From an uncultured Bacillota bacterium (GTDB taxonomy: Bacteria; Bacillota; Clostridia; Lachnospirales; Lachnospiraceae), in NCBI GenBank assembly GCA_949291945.1, contig CASEXH010000031.1, positions 1-47,858 of the forward strand: DNA of 47,858 nt, read 5' to 3'. The position numbers and the translations under genes were made by a program. How positions within the stretch are numbered: position 1 is the stretch's first letter; each line of letters starts with the position of its first letter. The notes beneath the pieces are model-generated. The model did not search any database, was not told the DNA's origin, and saw nothing but the letters and a program-made list of their open reading frames with translations. Positions 8,759-16,749 of the stretch are shown piece by piece.

Positions 8759-10150
8759 ATGCAGCTCACAACAGTAAAAGAGATTTACAGAAACAGAGAA
8801 GAATATCTGGATAAAGAGATTACCGTAGGAGGATGGGTGAGAAGTGTAAGAGATTCCAAGACCTTCGGATTTATCGTTCTCCATGATGGAAGCTTTTTTG
8901 ATACACTTCAGATCGTATATCATGATCAGATGGAGAATTTCCAGGAAATCTCCAAATTAAACGTAGGTGCGGCTATCATCGTAAAGGGAAAACTGGTTGC
9001 CACACCTAATGCAAAACAGCCTTTTGAGATCCAGGCGGATGAAGTGACTGTAGAGGGAGATTCTGCCGCAGACTACCCACTTCAGAAAAAGCGTCACAGT
9101 ATGGAATATCTGCGGACCATTTCTCATCTGCGTCCCAGAACCAATACTTTCCAGGCAGTCTTCCGTGTCCGCTCACTGATCGCTTTTGCCATCCATCAGT
9201 TCTTTCAGGAGAGAGGTTTCGTATATGTGCATACCCCTCTGATCACAGGAAGCGACTGTGAAGGGGCAGGAGAAATGTTCCAGGTAACCACCATGGATCT
9301 GAAGAATATTCCAAAGACCAAAGACGGAGAAGTGGATTTCTCTAAAGACTTCTTTAAGAAACCAACAAACCTGACAGTAAGCGGTCAGTTAAACGGTGAA
9401 ACTTTCGCCCAGGCTTTCCGGAATATCTATACTTTCGGACCTACATTCCGGGCGGAAAATTCCAATACTACCCGTCATGCGGCAGAATTCTGGATGATCG
9501 AGCCGGAGATGGCTTTTGCAGATCTTCAGGACAATATGGAGATGGCCGAGGCTATGCTGAAATATGTGATCCGCTATGTGCTGGAGAATGCGCCGGAGGA
9601 GATGAACTTTTTCAACTCCTTTATTGACAAAGGACTTCTGGACAGACTGAATCATGTGCTGAACTCTGAGTTCGCCCATGTGACCTACACAGAGGCCATA
9701 GAACTTCTGGAAAAAGCAAATGATAAGTTTGATTATAAGGTATCCTGGGGCTGCGACCTTCAGACCGAACATGAGAGATATCTTACCGAACAGATCTTTA
9801 AACGCCCGGTATTTGTCACAGACTATCCGAAGGAGATCAAGGCTTTCTACATGAAACAGAATGAGGACGGCAAAACCGTGGCGGCTATGGACTGTCTGGT
9901 TCCGGGAATCGGTGAGATCATCGGTGGAAGCCAGAGAGAAGATTCCTATGAGAAACTGAAACAGCGGATGGCAGAACTGAATCTGAAAGAGGAAGACTAT
10001 GGATTCTATCTGGATCTGCGTAAGTACGGTTCTACCCGTCACTCCGGATTCGGACTGGGATTTGAGAGATGTGTGATGTACCTTACCGGTATGCAGAACA
10101 TCAGGGACGTGATCCCCTTCCCAAGAACAGTAAACAATTGTGAATTATAA
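8759..10150 (+). CDS. asnS: Asparaginyl-tRNA synthetase
   Basis: This class II synthetase charges tRNA-Asn with asparagine in the cytoplasm. It has 463 residues when started at the ATG at 8759, the family length. An in-frame upstream extension to 8558 is rejected because it runs through the 3' end of the preceding gene and lacks homology-like sequence; AGAAGGAG lies just before 8759. The N-terminal OB-fold anticodon domain (about 1-110; [23 protein letters not shown]) is followed by the catalytic core. Motif 2 includes [21 protein letters not shown] and motif 3 includes [15 protein letters not shown]. The gene has its own promoter and is followed by the nuclease module after 10 bp. Confidence 0.95.
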   Translation: MQLTTVKEIYRNREEYLDKEITVGGWVRSVRDSKTFGFIVLHDGSFFDTLQIVYHDQMENFQEISKLNVGAAIIVKGKLVATPNAKQPFEIQADEVTVEGDSAADYPLQKKRHSMEYLRTISHLRPRTNTFQAVFRVRSLIAFAIHQFFQERGFVYVHTPLITGSDCEGAGEMFQVTTMDLKNIPKTKDGEVDFSKDFFKKPTNLTVSGQLNGETFAQAFRNIYTFGPTFRAENSNTTRHAAEFWMIEPEMAFADLQDNMEMAEAMLKYVIRYVLENAPEEMNFFNSFIDKGLLDRLNHVLNSEFAHVTYTEAIELLEKANDKFDYKVSWGCDLQTEHERYLTEQIFKRPVFVTDYPKEIKAFYMKQNEDGKTVAAMDCLVPGIGEIIGGSQREDSYEKLKQRMAELNLKEEDYGFYLDLRKYGSTRHSGFGLGFERCVMYLTGMQNIRDVIPFPRTVNNCEL

Positions 10151-10160
10151 GAGGAGCACT

Positions 10161-11219
10161 ATGAGATTTTTCCATATCGCAGATGTTCATCTGGGGGCGG
10201 AGCCGGATAAAGGCTTCCCCTGGAGCCAGGACAGAAGCCGGGAAATCTGGGACAGCTTCCGAAGAGTTATTGAACAGGCCGGCCGGGATCAAGCCGACCT
10301 GTTTCTTATTGCAGGAGATCTGTTCCACCGGCAGCCCCTGGCAAGAGAACTAAAAGAAGTAAACGCCATGTTTTCCACCATTCCGGATACCAGGATCCTT
10401 CTGATTGCCGGAAATCATGACTATCTGAGAAAAGATTCTCTCTATCAGAGATTCCCCTGGGGGCCTAATGTTTACGGCCTGTGGAGCCAGGAAATCACCC
10501 ATGCGGACTTTCCGGAGCTGGGGGTGCGGGTCACGGGCTGCAGTTATAAAAGCAGGGAGATTACCGCTCCCCTTTATGACAGGCTGAAAAAATCAGGGGA
10601 GATGCCGGTGGAGATCCTGCTGGCCCATGGAGGAGATGAAAAGCACATCCCCATATCCAGGGACCGGCTGGCTGCCAGCGGCTTTGACTATATTGCCCTG
10701 GGACATATCCATAAACCACAGGTGCTGGAAAAAGACCGGATGATCTATGCCGGCTCCCTGGAACCTACGGAAAAGAATGATACAGGCGCTCACGGTTTTG
10801 TAAAAGGAGAGATCCGGAATGGAAAAGTCAGGACCGCCTTTGTACCCTGGGCTGCAAGAGCATATAAAGAACTGGAGATTTCTGTGACCCGGGAAACCAC
10901 CCAATATACCCTCCGTCAGAGAATCTCCGGACTGTTAGAAGAAAAGGGAAAAGAACATATCTATACTCTGATCCTTCAGGGAGAAAGAGATCCGGAAACA
11001 GAGTTTCAGCTAAGCCAGCTTTATTCCCTGGGAAATATCCGTGAGGTGGAAGACAAAAGCAGACCGGCCTGGTCTTTGGAGGAATTGTGCAGAAAATACC
11101 GGGGAAGCCTTCTGGAGGAATATATCCGAAGCTTCGGCGATGATCCGGGTGAAGAAGAAAAAAAGGCTCTGGATTATGGGATCAGAGCTCTTCTGGAGAC
11201 CGGGGAGGAAATACTATGA
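10161..11219 (+). CDS. SbcD/YhaO-like DNA repair exonuclease (metallophosphoesterase)
   Basis: This is the calcineurin-like nuclease subunit of an Mre11/SbcD-type complex, 352 residues from the ATG at 10161 (GAGGAG seven nt upstream). The earlier in-frame ATG at 10140 overlaps the asnS end and is less likely. Metal-binding motifs appear in order: FHIADVHLG (Asp8, His10), AGDLFHR (about 51-57), AGNHDYL (about 83), LLAHGG (about 155) and ALGHIHKPQ (about 178). The C-terminal half resembles the YhaO capping domain. It overlaps the next gene by 4 bp (ATGA), and the partner ATPase is encoded there. The expected role is processing of broken or hairpin DNA ends; specificity is not visible. Confidence 0.85.
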   Translation: MRFFHIADVHLGAEPDKGFPWSQDRSREIWDSFRRVIEQAGRDQADLFLIAGDLFHRQPLARELKEVNAMFSTIPDTRILLIAGNHDYLRKDSLYQRFPWGPNVYGLWSQEITHADFPELGVRVTGCSYKSREITAPLYDRLKKSGEMPVEILLAHGGDEKHIPISRDRLAASGFDYIALGHIHKPQVLEKDRMIYAGSLEPTEKNDTGAHGFVKGEIRNGKVRTAFVPWAARAYKELEISVTRETTQYTLRQRISGLLEEKGKEHIYTLILQGERDPETEFQLSQLYSLGNIREVEDKSRPAWSLEELCRKYRGSLLEEYIRSFGDDPGEEEKKALDYGIRALLETGEEIL

Positions 11220-12751
11220 TCATAAAAGAAGCATATATGAAAAACTTCGGAAAATTTCAAAAAAAGAGGATTTCTTTCCAGCAGGGGATCAACATTGTTT
11301 ATGGGGAAAATGAAAGCGGAAAAACCACCCTCTACACCTTTCTTCAGGGAGTTTTTTTCGGGATTCCCAGAAAAAGGGGGACAGCGTCGAAAACAGATAC
11401 CTATACCAGATGTCTTCCCTGGTCAAATCCTTCCTGGTACGAAGGAAGCGTGCTTTTTGAGGAGGGAGGGAAAGACTTCCGTCTGGAGAGAAATTTCGAC
11501 AGCCGTTCCCGGGAGGCAGAACTGTACTGTGTCACAGATGGAGAAAAAATGTCTGTGGAAGAAGGAGATCTGGAGATCCTGCTGGGAGGAGCTACCCAGA
11601 GGATTTATGAAAATACTGCCGCCATAGGACAACTGAAAAGCAGGACCCGGGAGGGACTCCGGGAAGAGCTGGAGGAATACCTGGCGAATTTCCAGACAGA
11701 GGGAGATTTTCTTCTGGATCCCCAGGCAGCCCTCAGCCGCCTCAAAGAACAGAGAAAAGAATGGGAAAAGGCGGAAAAAGAAGCCCTGAATGAAAAAGAG
11801 CAGAGGATGGAAAACCTGCGCTACAGGATCCGGTACACCCGAAAAGAGATGGAGGACCTGGAGAAAAGACTGGAAAAGCCTGAGGAAAGTATGGAAAATA
11901 CAGATGATGAAAAAGGCATGGACACTGTCAGGGAAGAAGAAAGAAAGAGCCAGAAAAAACTGGCGGCTATTCTTATCTTTCTGGTGCTGGTAGGGGCTGG
12001 TACAGTTCTGCTGTGGTCTTTGGATCTGGGAGGCTGGTACGGATGGCTTATACGCTGGTGTGTTCCGCTGCTGGTCCTTCTGGCTGCTGGAGAAAATTTC
12101 CGCAGCTATCTCCGTGAGCGAAAAAAAGAGGCTGCCCGCAGCCGCCGCAGGCAGGAGCGGGCGCTGAAAAAAGAACGGAGAGCCGGTCAGAGAAGTACCT
12201 GGCAGGAGCTTCTTAGGGACAAGGAGACTCTTCTTTATAACCTTCAGGAAGAACTGGAAGAGCTGGAAAACGACAATGGGCAGATCCGGAATGCCCGAAA
12301 AGAAGCCGGAAGCATTGCCCTGGCAGAGAAAATGCTGACTAAGGCGGCCGGAAGCCTTCAAAGCCGGAGAGGAAATTTTCTGAAAGAAAAGACCTGGGAA
12401 ATACTGGGGGAACTTACTCAGGGAAAATATCAGAGGGGTATTATGGATGAAAATTTTCAGATACGTCTGGACAGCGGTGACCAGTATGTGGGGCTTTACC
12501 AGGTAAGCCAGGGCACAGTGGAACAGGTTTATTTTGCCCTGCGTATGGCGGCAGCGGAACTGCTGTGCCAGGAGGAGGAACTGCCTGTGATCCTGGACGA
12601 AACTTTTGCCATGTATGATGACAGGAGACTGGCCCAGGCCCTTTTCTGGCTTCATAAAAATAAAAGACAGGCGATTCTGTTTACCTGTACCCGAAGGGAA
12701 TCCCAGATACTGGAAAAGATGGGAATTCCCTGGCATCAGGTAAATTTATAA
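11216..12751 (+). CDS. Short SbcC/YhaN-like ATPase with internal membrane segments
   Basis: This is the SMC/Rad50-type ATPase partner of the upstream nuclease. Walker A GENESGKTT is at 30-38. The ABC signature region SQGTVEQVYFALRMAAAELL is near 431-451, and Walker B with D-loop LPVILDETFAMYDD near 455-468. At 511 residues it is about half the length of SbcC or B. subtilis YhaN. The coiled-coil arms are short (about 155-245 and 295-375). Where a Rad50-type zinc hook or hinge would be there are two hydrophobic stretches (about 248-266 and 277-291), so the arms may end in the membrane. No CxxC hook is present. Heads and signature look intact, so I read this as a compact variant, not a decayed gene. 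Confidence 0.8.
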   Translation: MIIKEAYMKNFGKFQKKRISFQQGINIVYGENESGKTTLYTFLQGVFFGIPRKRGTASKTDTYTRCLPWSNPSWYEGSVLFEEGGKDFRLERNFDSRSREAELYCVTDGEKMSVEEGDLEILLGGATQRIYENTAAIGQLKSRTREGLREELEEYLANFQTEGDFLLDPQAALSRLKEQRKEWEKAEKEALNEKEQRMENLRYRIRYTRKEMEDLEKRLEKPEESMENTDDEKGMDTVREEERKSQKKLAAILIFLVLVGAGTVLLWSLDLGGWYGWLIRWCVPLLVLLAAGENFRSYLRERKKEAARSRRRQERALKKERRAGQRSTWQELLRDKETLLYNLQEELEELENDNGQIRNARKEAGSIALAEKMLTKAAGSLQSRRGNFLKEKTWEILGELTQGKYQRGIMDENFQIRLDSGDQYVGLYQVSQGTVEQVYFALRMAAAELLCQEEELPVILDETFAMYDDRRLAQALFWLHKNKRQAILFTCTRRESQILEKMGIPWHQVNL

Positions 12752-12767
12752 AGATGTGAAACAGAGA

Positions 12768-12838
12768 GCTGCCCTATGAATCATTGGCGAGGAATATCCT
12801 CGGCGTTGATTCATGGGACGCTCCCTGCTTTTAAAAGA
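12768..12838. terminator. Hairpin between convergent genes; minimal family A derivative
   Basis: Outer arms CTATGAATCA and TGATTCATGG enclose an inner CGAGGAATATCCTCG hairpin, and GCTTTT follows on the plus strand. Its two ends resemble the ends of family A copies: the right side shares TTGATTCATG and GCTCC with copy A2, and the left side shares GCTG and GGAATAT. It sits between the SbcC-like gene and the convergent small membrane protein. Confidence 0.6.
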
Positions 12839-12872
12839 TGATTTTTATACAACCGTACAACCGGCCTCAGAT

Positions 12873-13091
12873 TCAGCCTTTCATATAACGATGAGAATGT
12901 TCTTCACGGTACTCCTCAATCTTGATCCGGATATAATTCCAGGCAGTATGCAGTACAGGAGCCAGACCGGCGATCAGAAGCACCACAGTAACAAGACTGA
13001 TGTCAGCGGTGATCGCATAAATATGTGCTGCATAAAGAATTACAAAAAGGGCAATACAGACATTGAGGATCTGGATCAGTTTATTCATCAT
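12873..13091 (-). CDS. Small two-helix membrane protein
   Basis: This is a 72-residue protein with two predicted membrane helices (about 5-27, IQILNVCIALFVILYAAHIYAIT, and 30-50, ISLVTVVLLIAGLAPVLHTAW) and a charged tail (KIEEYREEHSHRYMKG). GGGAGGTG sits about 8 nt before the start, a strong ribosome site that supports a real gene. No family is recognised. It lies downstream of prs on the same strand with a gap of 123 bp before it. Confidence 0.6.
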   Translation of the reverse strand: MMNKLIQILNVCIALFVILYAAHIYAITADISLVTVVLLIAGLAPVLHTAWNYIRIKIEEYREEHSHRYMKG

Positions 13092-13214
13092 AATAGTGGC
13101 ACCTCCCTTATATAGAAAAAATCTTTTAGTTTCTTATATTATACTGCTATTGTCTGTAAATTACAACATTCTGTGAGAAAAAGATTTAAAATTAAGAGAG
13201 GGTATAATAAATAT

Positions 13215-14420
13215 TTAGTTTTTCTTCTTGCCTTCTTTCAACTCTTTATTGTGTTTTGCCACCAGTTTGTTGATCCGGTCTACAGGATTCAGCAGTTTAC
13301 TGATGGATGCATCATGATTCAGAGTATCAATGATCAGAGCAATGTATTTGCTCATATCGCAGTTTACATAATACGACTTCTGGAGAAGTTCATCCGGCTG
13401 ATATACCAGATTAGTGGTAAGGAGACGGTCAAAGTCTCCGTTTTTGTATGCAGTGTCAAAACGTTCCAGGCCATTGGTGAAAAGCCCGAAGGTGGCGCAC
13501 ATAAAAATCTTGGCAGCGCCCCGCTGTTTCAGCAGCCGTGCTACTTCCAGCATACTGTCTCCGGAAGAGATCATATCATCGATGATGATCATATTTTTGC
13601 CTGCTACGTCAGAACCCAGGAATTCATGGGCTACAATGGGATTCCGGCCATCTATGATGGTAGAGTAGTCCCGGCGTTTATAGAACATACCCATATCGAT
13701 CCCCAGCACATTGGCCAGATAGATGGCACGGCTGGTACCGCCTGCATCCGGGCTGATGATCATCAGACTGTCGCTGTCGATTTTCAGATCAGGTTCTGCC
13801 TTAAAAAGCCCTTTGATAAACTGGTAAGCAGGCTGGACTGTTTCAAATCCATGAAGAGGAATGGAATTCTGCACCCGGGGATCATGAGCGTCAAATGTGA
13901 TGATATTATCCACGCCCATATGGATCAGCTCCTGGAGGGCCAGGGCACAGTCCAGGGATTCCCGCCGTGTTCTTTTGTGCTGGCGGCTTTCATACAGGAA
14001 TGGCATGAGCACATTGACTCTTCTGGCCTTTCCTCCCACAGCAGCGATGATCCTTTTCAGATCCTGAAAATGATCGTCGGGAGACATGTGGTTTAAATGA
14101 CCGCACAGGGAGTAGGTCAGAGAATAGTTGCAGACATCCACCATGAGATAGAGGTCGTCGCCACGGACGGATTCCCCCAGAATACCTTTGGCTTCCCCGG
14201 AACCGAAGCGGGGAGTCTGGGCGTCAATAAGGTAAGAGGGACGCTCATAGCCTTCGAACTGGAGATTGTTTTTCTCCTGGTGATCCCGGTCTTTACGCCA
14301 CTTTACAATGTAGTCGTTGACCTTGGACCCCAGCTTTTCGCAGCTCTTCAGTGGAATGATACCCAGACGGCCTACGGGGAGCGAGTCTAAAGGTGTTGTG
14401 ATTTTTGGTGCCATGTTCAT
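13215..14420 (-). CDS. prs: Ribose-phosphate pyrophosphokinase (PRPP synthetase)
   Basis: This enzyme makes PRPP from ribose 5-phosphate and ATP for nucleotide, histidine and tryptophan synthesis. It has 401 residues, longer than the classic 315, with an N-terminal extension and inserts of the type I associate with Lachnospiraceae. Motifs are ITFDAHDPRVQNS (about 174-186), ISPDAGGTSRA (222-232) and the PRPP loop IIIDDMISSGDS (278-289). It overlaps the upstream helicase-loader gene by 4 bp (start codon 14418-14420 inside that gene's stop), placing it in an operon with replication genes. A link between nucleotide supply and replication initiation is an inference from this order. Confidence 0.93.
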   Translation of the reverse strand: MNMAPKITTPLDSLPVGRLGIIPLKSCEKLGSKVNDYIVKWRKDRDHQEKNNLQFEGYERPSYLIDAQTPRFGSGEAKGILGESVRGDDLYLMVDVCNYSLTYSLCGHLNHMSPDDHFQDLKRIIAAVGGKARRVNVLMPFLYESRQHKRTRRESLDCALALQELIHMGVDNIITFDAHDPRVQNSIPLHGFETVQPAYQFIKGLFKAEPDLKIDSDSLMIISPDAGGTSRAIYLANVLGIDMGMFYKRRDYSTIIDGRNPIVAHEFLGSDVAGKNMIIIDDMISSGDSMLEVARLLKQRGAAKIFMCATFGLFTNGLERFDTAYKNGDFDRLLTTNLVYQPDELLQKSYYVNCDMSKYIALIIDTLNHDASISKLLNPVDRINKLVAKHNKELKEGKKKN

Positions 14421-15406
14421 TTTCCTCCTAAAAGTCTTTTTTGGATTCTGATGTCATTTCCAATGAGCTTGATCATGGTGTAATTGCTGGATACCCGGGA
14501 GAAGGTCCTCTCCGAATAAGTATCCAGAAAATCTTCCATGGTCAGGTTAGTGGAAATGATAGTTGCCTTTTTATTCATGATACGCTCATTGATGCAGCAG
14601 AAAAGCTGGGAGGATACAAAGCTGTTGGTCAGCTCTGTACCCAGATCATCAATGATGAGCAGATCACAGTCATAGATAAAAGAAGCCATATCCGCAGACT
14701 GGACATCTTTTTGGAAAGTATTTCTTGACAGCAGGTCGAAGAGATCGAAAGCGCTGAAATACAAAACAAAATAGGAGCGGTCCAGAAGTTCTTTTGCGAT
14801 ACAGTGGGTGAGGTAAGTCTTTCCTACACCAGTATCTCCATAAATCATAAGATTATTGAATTCTTCAGCAAAGCTCTCTATAAAAGCCCAGGCCTTGTCA
14901 TAAGCGCTGTGAGCAGCTTCAGAGGCGGTGATTCCGCTTGCCGGGTCTGAAAAATCAGGAGAATAATACTGAAAGGAAAAATTCTCGAAGTTTTCCTCTT
15001 CCAGGATATCCCGGATATTAGACTGGGTATAGAGGAGATCAACGGCGGCCTTTCGGAAACAGGCGCATTTTTCCCCGTTTATATAGCCGGTATCTTTACA
15101 GATCGGGCAGTCATAGTGAAGTTCCAGATAATCGGCTGGAAATCCGTTTTCCAGGAGAAGAGTCTTCCGCTCTTTAGCCAGAGCGCTGATGGCGGACTCC
15201 AGATCAAAATCCTCTCCACCTCCGATACCCAGGACAAGACGGGCCTTCTTAAGCCCCAGAGCGGCGATCTCCCGCCGGATCTGTCCCAGACGGGGAACTT
15301 TTTCTTCCGCCAGACGGATATGCTCGTCCTGCTCATGCTTATGCAGGAATTGTTTTTGGTTGTAGTCACGCATGATCGCTTCGTATTGAAAATTTTTTAG
15401 TGACAC
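14417..15406 (-). CDS. DnaI/DnaC-like replicative helicase loader (AAA+ ATPase)
   Basis: This 329-residue protein is predicted to load the replicative helicase DnaB/DnaC onto DNA. The N-terminal part is charged and helical. A Cys cluster follows (Cys100, Cys103, Cys114, Cys116 in YDCPICKDTGYINGEKCAC), matching the zinc-binding domain of DnaI. The AAA+ core has Walker A YGDTGVGKT (189-197) and Walker B LLIIDDLGTE (249-258). It is transcribed with the DnaD-like gene 17 bp upstream and overlaps prs downstream. Length and domain order match DnaI of Firmicutes, but the name dnaI or dnaC differs between lineages, so no symbol is given. Confidence 0.88.
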   Translation of the reverse strand: MSLKNFQYEAIMRDYNQKQFLHKHEQDEHIRLAEEKVPRLGQIRREIAALGLKKARLVLGIGGGEDFDLESAISALAKERKTLLLENGFPADYLELHYDCPICKDTGYINGEKCACFRKAAVDLLYTQSNIRDILEEENFENFSFQYYSPDFSDPASGITASEAAHSAYDKAWAFIESFAEEFNNLMIYGDTGVGKTYLTHCIAKELLDRSYFVLYFSAFDLFDLLSRNTFQKDVQSADMASFIYDCDLLIIDDLGTELTNSFVSSQLFCCINERIMNKKATIISTNLTMEDFLDTYSERTFSRVSSNYTMIKLIGNDIRIQKRLLGGK

Positions 15407-15423
15407 AGTACGTCTCCTTTTTG

Positions 15424-16440
15424 TTATTTTCCAAGAAGCTGTTTTTCAAGCTCTGCCATGTTGTAGTTTCTCTGATGAAAATTGTTGAACTTGTTCTTAG
15501 AACCGGCAGCAGGAGCTTTAGGCCTGGCTTTGGCTTTCTCTGCTTTTTTCTGCTGATAATTCATGTCCAGGGAGTCGATATCGGAAAGATGACGGACACC
15601 TTTCTTAAACCAGCTTTCCAGGATACTGTCTGCATAGGAGAAGCTGGCCTTTCCCGTGGACAGGACCGTGCGGCTGCAGGCTTCGGTGATGATATCAAGA
15701 GTAAAGCCATACTGGTTCAGCCAGAGATTCATATACTGGATCTCTTTGTCCAGAGGATTTCGGTTGCTGATACCGAATGCCCGCAGGATGGTAAAATAAT
15801 TTTTGTTATAGAGATTAGTCTCTTCCTTGGCCTGACTTACGGTGGTGATTTTCTGCTGAGCCCAGGACAGCCCTACCTTCCTGATATAAGCCATAGAAGG
15901 ACTGCCTTTGGAAACACAGTATTCGATCAGATATTCCAGAAGCTCGGCGGATATATGTACTTCATCATAAAGATAGAGGAGAGTCTCCACATCTGTGGGA
16001 GTCAGGGTCCGTCCCAGATATTGTTCTGCAATAAAAAGAAGCTGCCGTACCTCTTCCCTGCCCTTCAGATCCTGGAGTTTGTTCCGGGAGACTGCAGGGG
16101 CGGAAGGCTTTGTCTCATACGCAGGCAGCTTCGACTCAGGAACAGCAAAACGAACTTTTGTTACATTCCCTGCCTGGTCGAAGGAGACATCCATGATCCC
16201 GGATTCCTTCCAGTAGCGGAGCGCTCTTAAAATGTCCGTTTCCGTGCAGTTAAAAGTATCTGCAATGGAGGAAAGCTCCATCTTTGCCTTTCCGCTCTGA
16301 CATCGGCCCAGGAGATAAAGATAGATCTTGACAAATTCTCCGTTGGCCTTCGGCATATAATCCTCCAGAAAGCGGTTGGAAATCAAGGTAAAGTTTCCTG
16401 GAAAACTGCTATACACTTCAAACTGTCCCATGCTCAACAT
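15424..16440 (-). CDS. DnaD-domain replication initiation/primosome protein
   Basis: This 338-residue protein has a winged-helix N-terminal region (about 15-110, with FVKIYLYLLGRCQ and IADTFNCTETDILRALRYWKESGIMDV) and two helical DnaD-type C-terminal segments (about 145-215 and 225-290). The last segment has a Tyr/Trp-containing YADSILESWFKKGV motif typical of DnaB/DnaD C-terminal domains. It should work with the adjacent helicase loader at oriC or at restarted forks. A cluster of DnaA boxes lies about 120-310 bp upstream of its start codon, which suggests control by DnaA. The start at 16440 has an earlier alternative ATG neither up nor down with a better ribosome site; the internal ATG (MGQFEVYSSF) three codons in is also possible. 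Confidence 0.82.
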   Translation of the reverse strand: MLSMGQFEVYSSFPGNFTLISNRFLEDYMPKANGEFVKIYLYLLGRCQSGKAKMELSSIADTFNCTETDILRALRYWKESGIMDVSFDQAGNVTKVRFAVPESKLPAYETKPSAPAVSRNKLQDLKGREEVRQLLFIAEQYLGRTLTPTDVETLLYLYDEVHISAELLEYLIEYCVSKGSPSMAYIRKVGLSWAQQKITTVSQAKEETNLYNKNYFTILRAFGISNRNPLDKEIQYMNLWLNQYGFTLDIITEACSRTVLSTGKASFSYADSILESWFKKGVRHLSDIDSLDMNYQQKKAEKAKARPKAPAAGSKNKFNNFHQRNYNMAELEKQLLGK

Positions 16441-16477
16441 CCTCTACATTTTACATCTTCTTAAATGAATCAACCTC

Positions 16478-16483
16478 AGTATA
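16478..16483 (-). promoter_or_regulatory. Candidate extended -10 promoter of the dnaD-dnaI-prs operon
   Basis: Read on the minus strand, TGCTATACT gives an extended -10 (TATACT at 16483-16478). The -35 (TTCTCT-like) is poor. It lies about 38 bp upstream of the DnaD-like start and between that gene and the DnaA-box cluster. Confidence 0.5.
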
Positions 16484-16562
16484 GCATATAATTTTTAAAA
16501 AGAGAACAGAGATTTTTTTCGACGGTGGAAATGAACGGGGTGAGAAAAATTCCCGTGATAAA

Positions 16563-16747
16563 TGTGGATAATGTGGATAAAAAGGTGGATAAATTTTATC
16601 GGAAACCAGGAGAATGTCGAAAGTACCAGTATTTTAGCATGTTTTCGGTGAAAATGCTGTCCGATTATGTCAACTCACTTATACACAAAAAAATCCACAT
16701 ACTCTGGGGAAAGAGTATGTGGAAGATTTGGTGGATAATGTGGATAA
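16563..16747. promoter_or_regulatory. DnaA-box cluster 2
   Basis: Four exact matches to TTATNCACA occur: 16563-16571 and 16572-16580 (abutting, minus sense), 16679-16687 (plus sense) and 16739-16747 (minus sense). Two single-mismatch boxes (GGTGGATAA) are at 16584-16592 and 16730-16738; the latter abuts an exact box. Two weaker boxes lie in the murC terminator stem. The cluster fills the 309-bp gap between the murC stop and the DnaD-like gene. Spaced, paired boxes suit cooperative DnaA binding. Established: the box consensus. Inference: control of the replication operon or DnaA titration. Confidence 0.68.
16687..16722 (-). terminator. Rho-independent terminator of murC
   Basis: On the minus strand an 11-bp perfect stem (CCACATACTCT/AGAGTATGTGG, 16722-16712 against 16705-16695) is followed by ATTTTTTT. 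It lies inside DnaA-box cluster 2. Confidence 0.85.
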
Positions 16748-16749
16748 CT

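Noticed and set aside
11423..12736. Long minus-strand open frame opposite the SbcC-like gene
   Set aside because: Its sequence is Phe/Leu/Ser-rich shadow coding, without a ribosome site or domain; the plus-strand gene has clear ATPase motifs.
13173..14096. Plus-strand open frame of about 307 codons opposite prs
   Set aside because: The minus strand carries an unmistakable PRPP synthetase with an operon context; the plus frame has no ribosome site and no family features.
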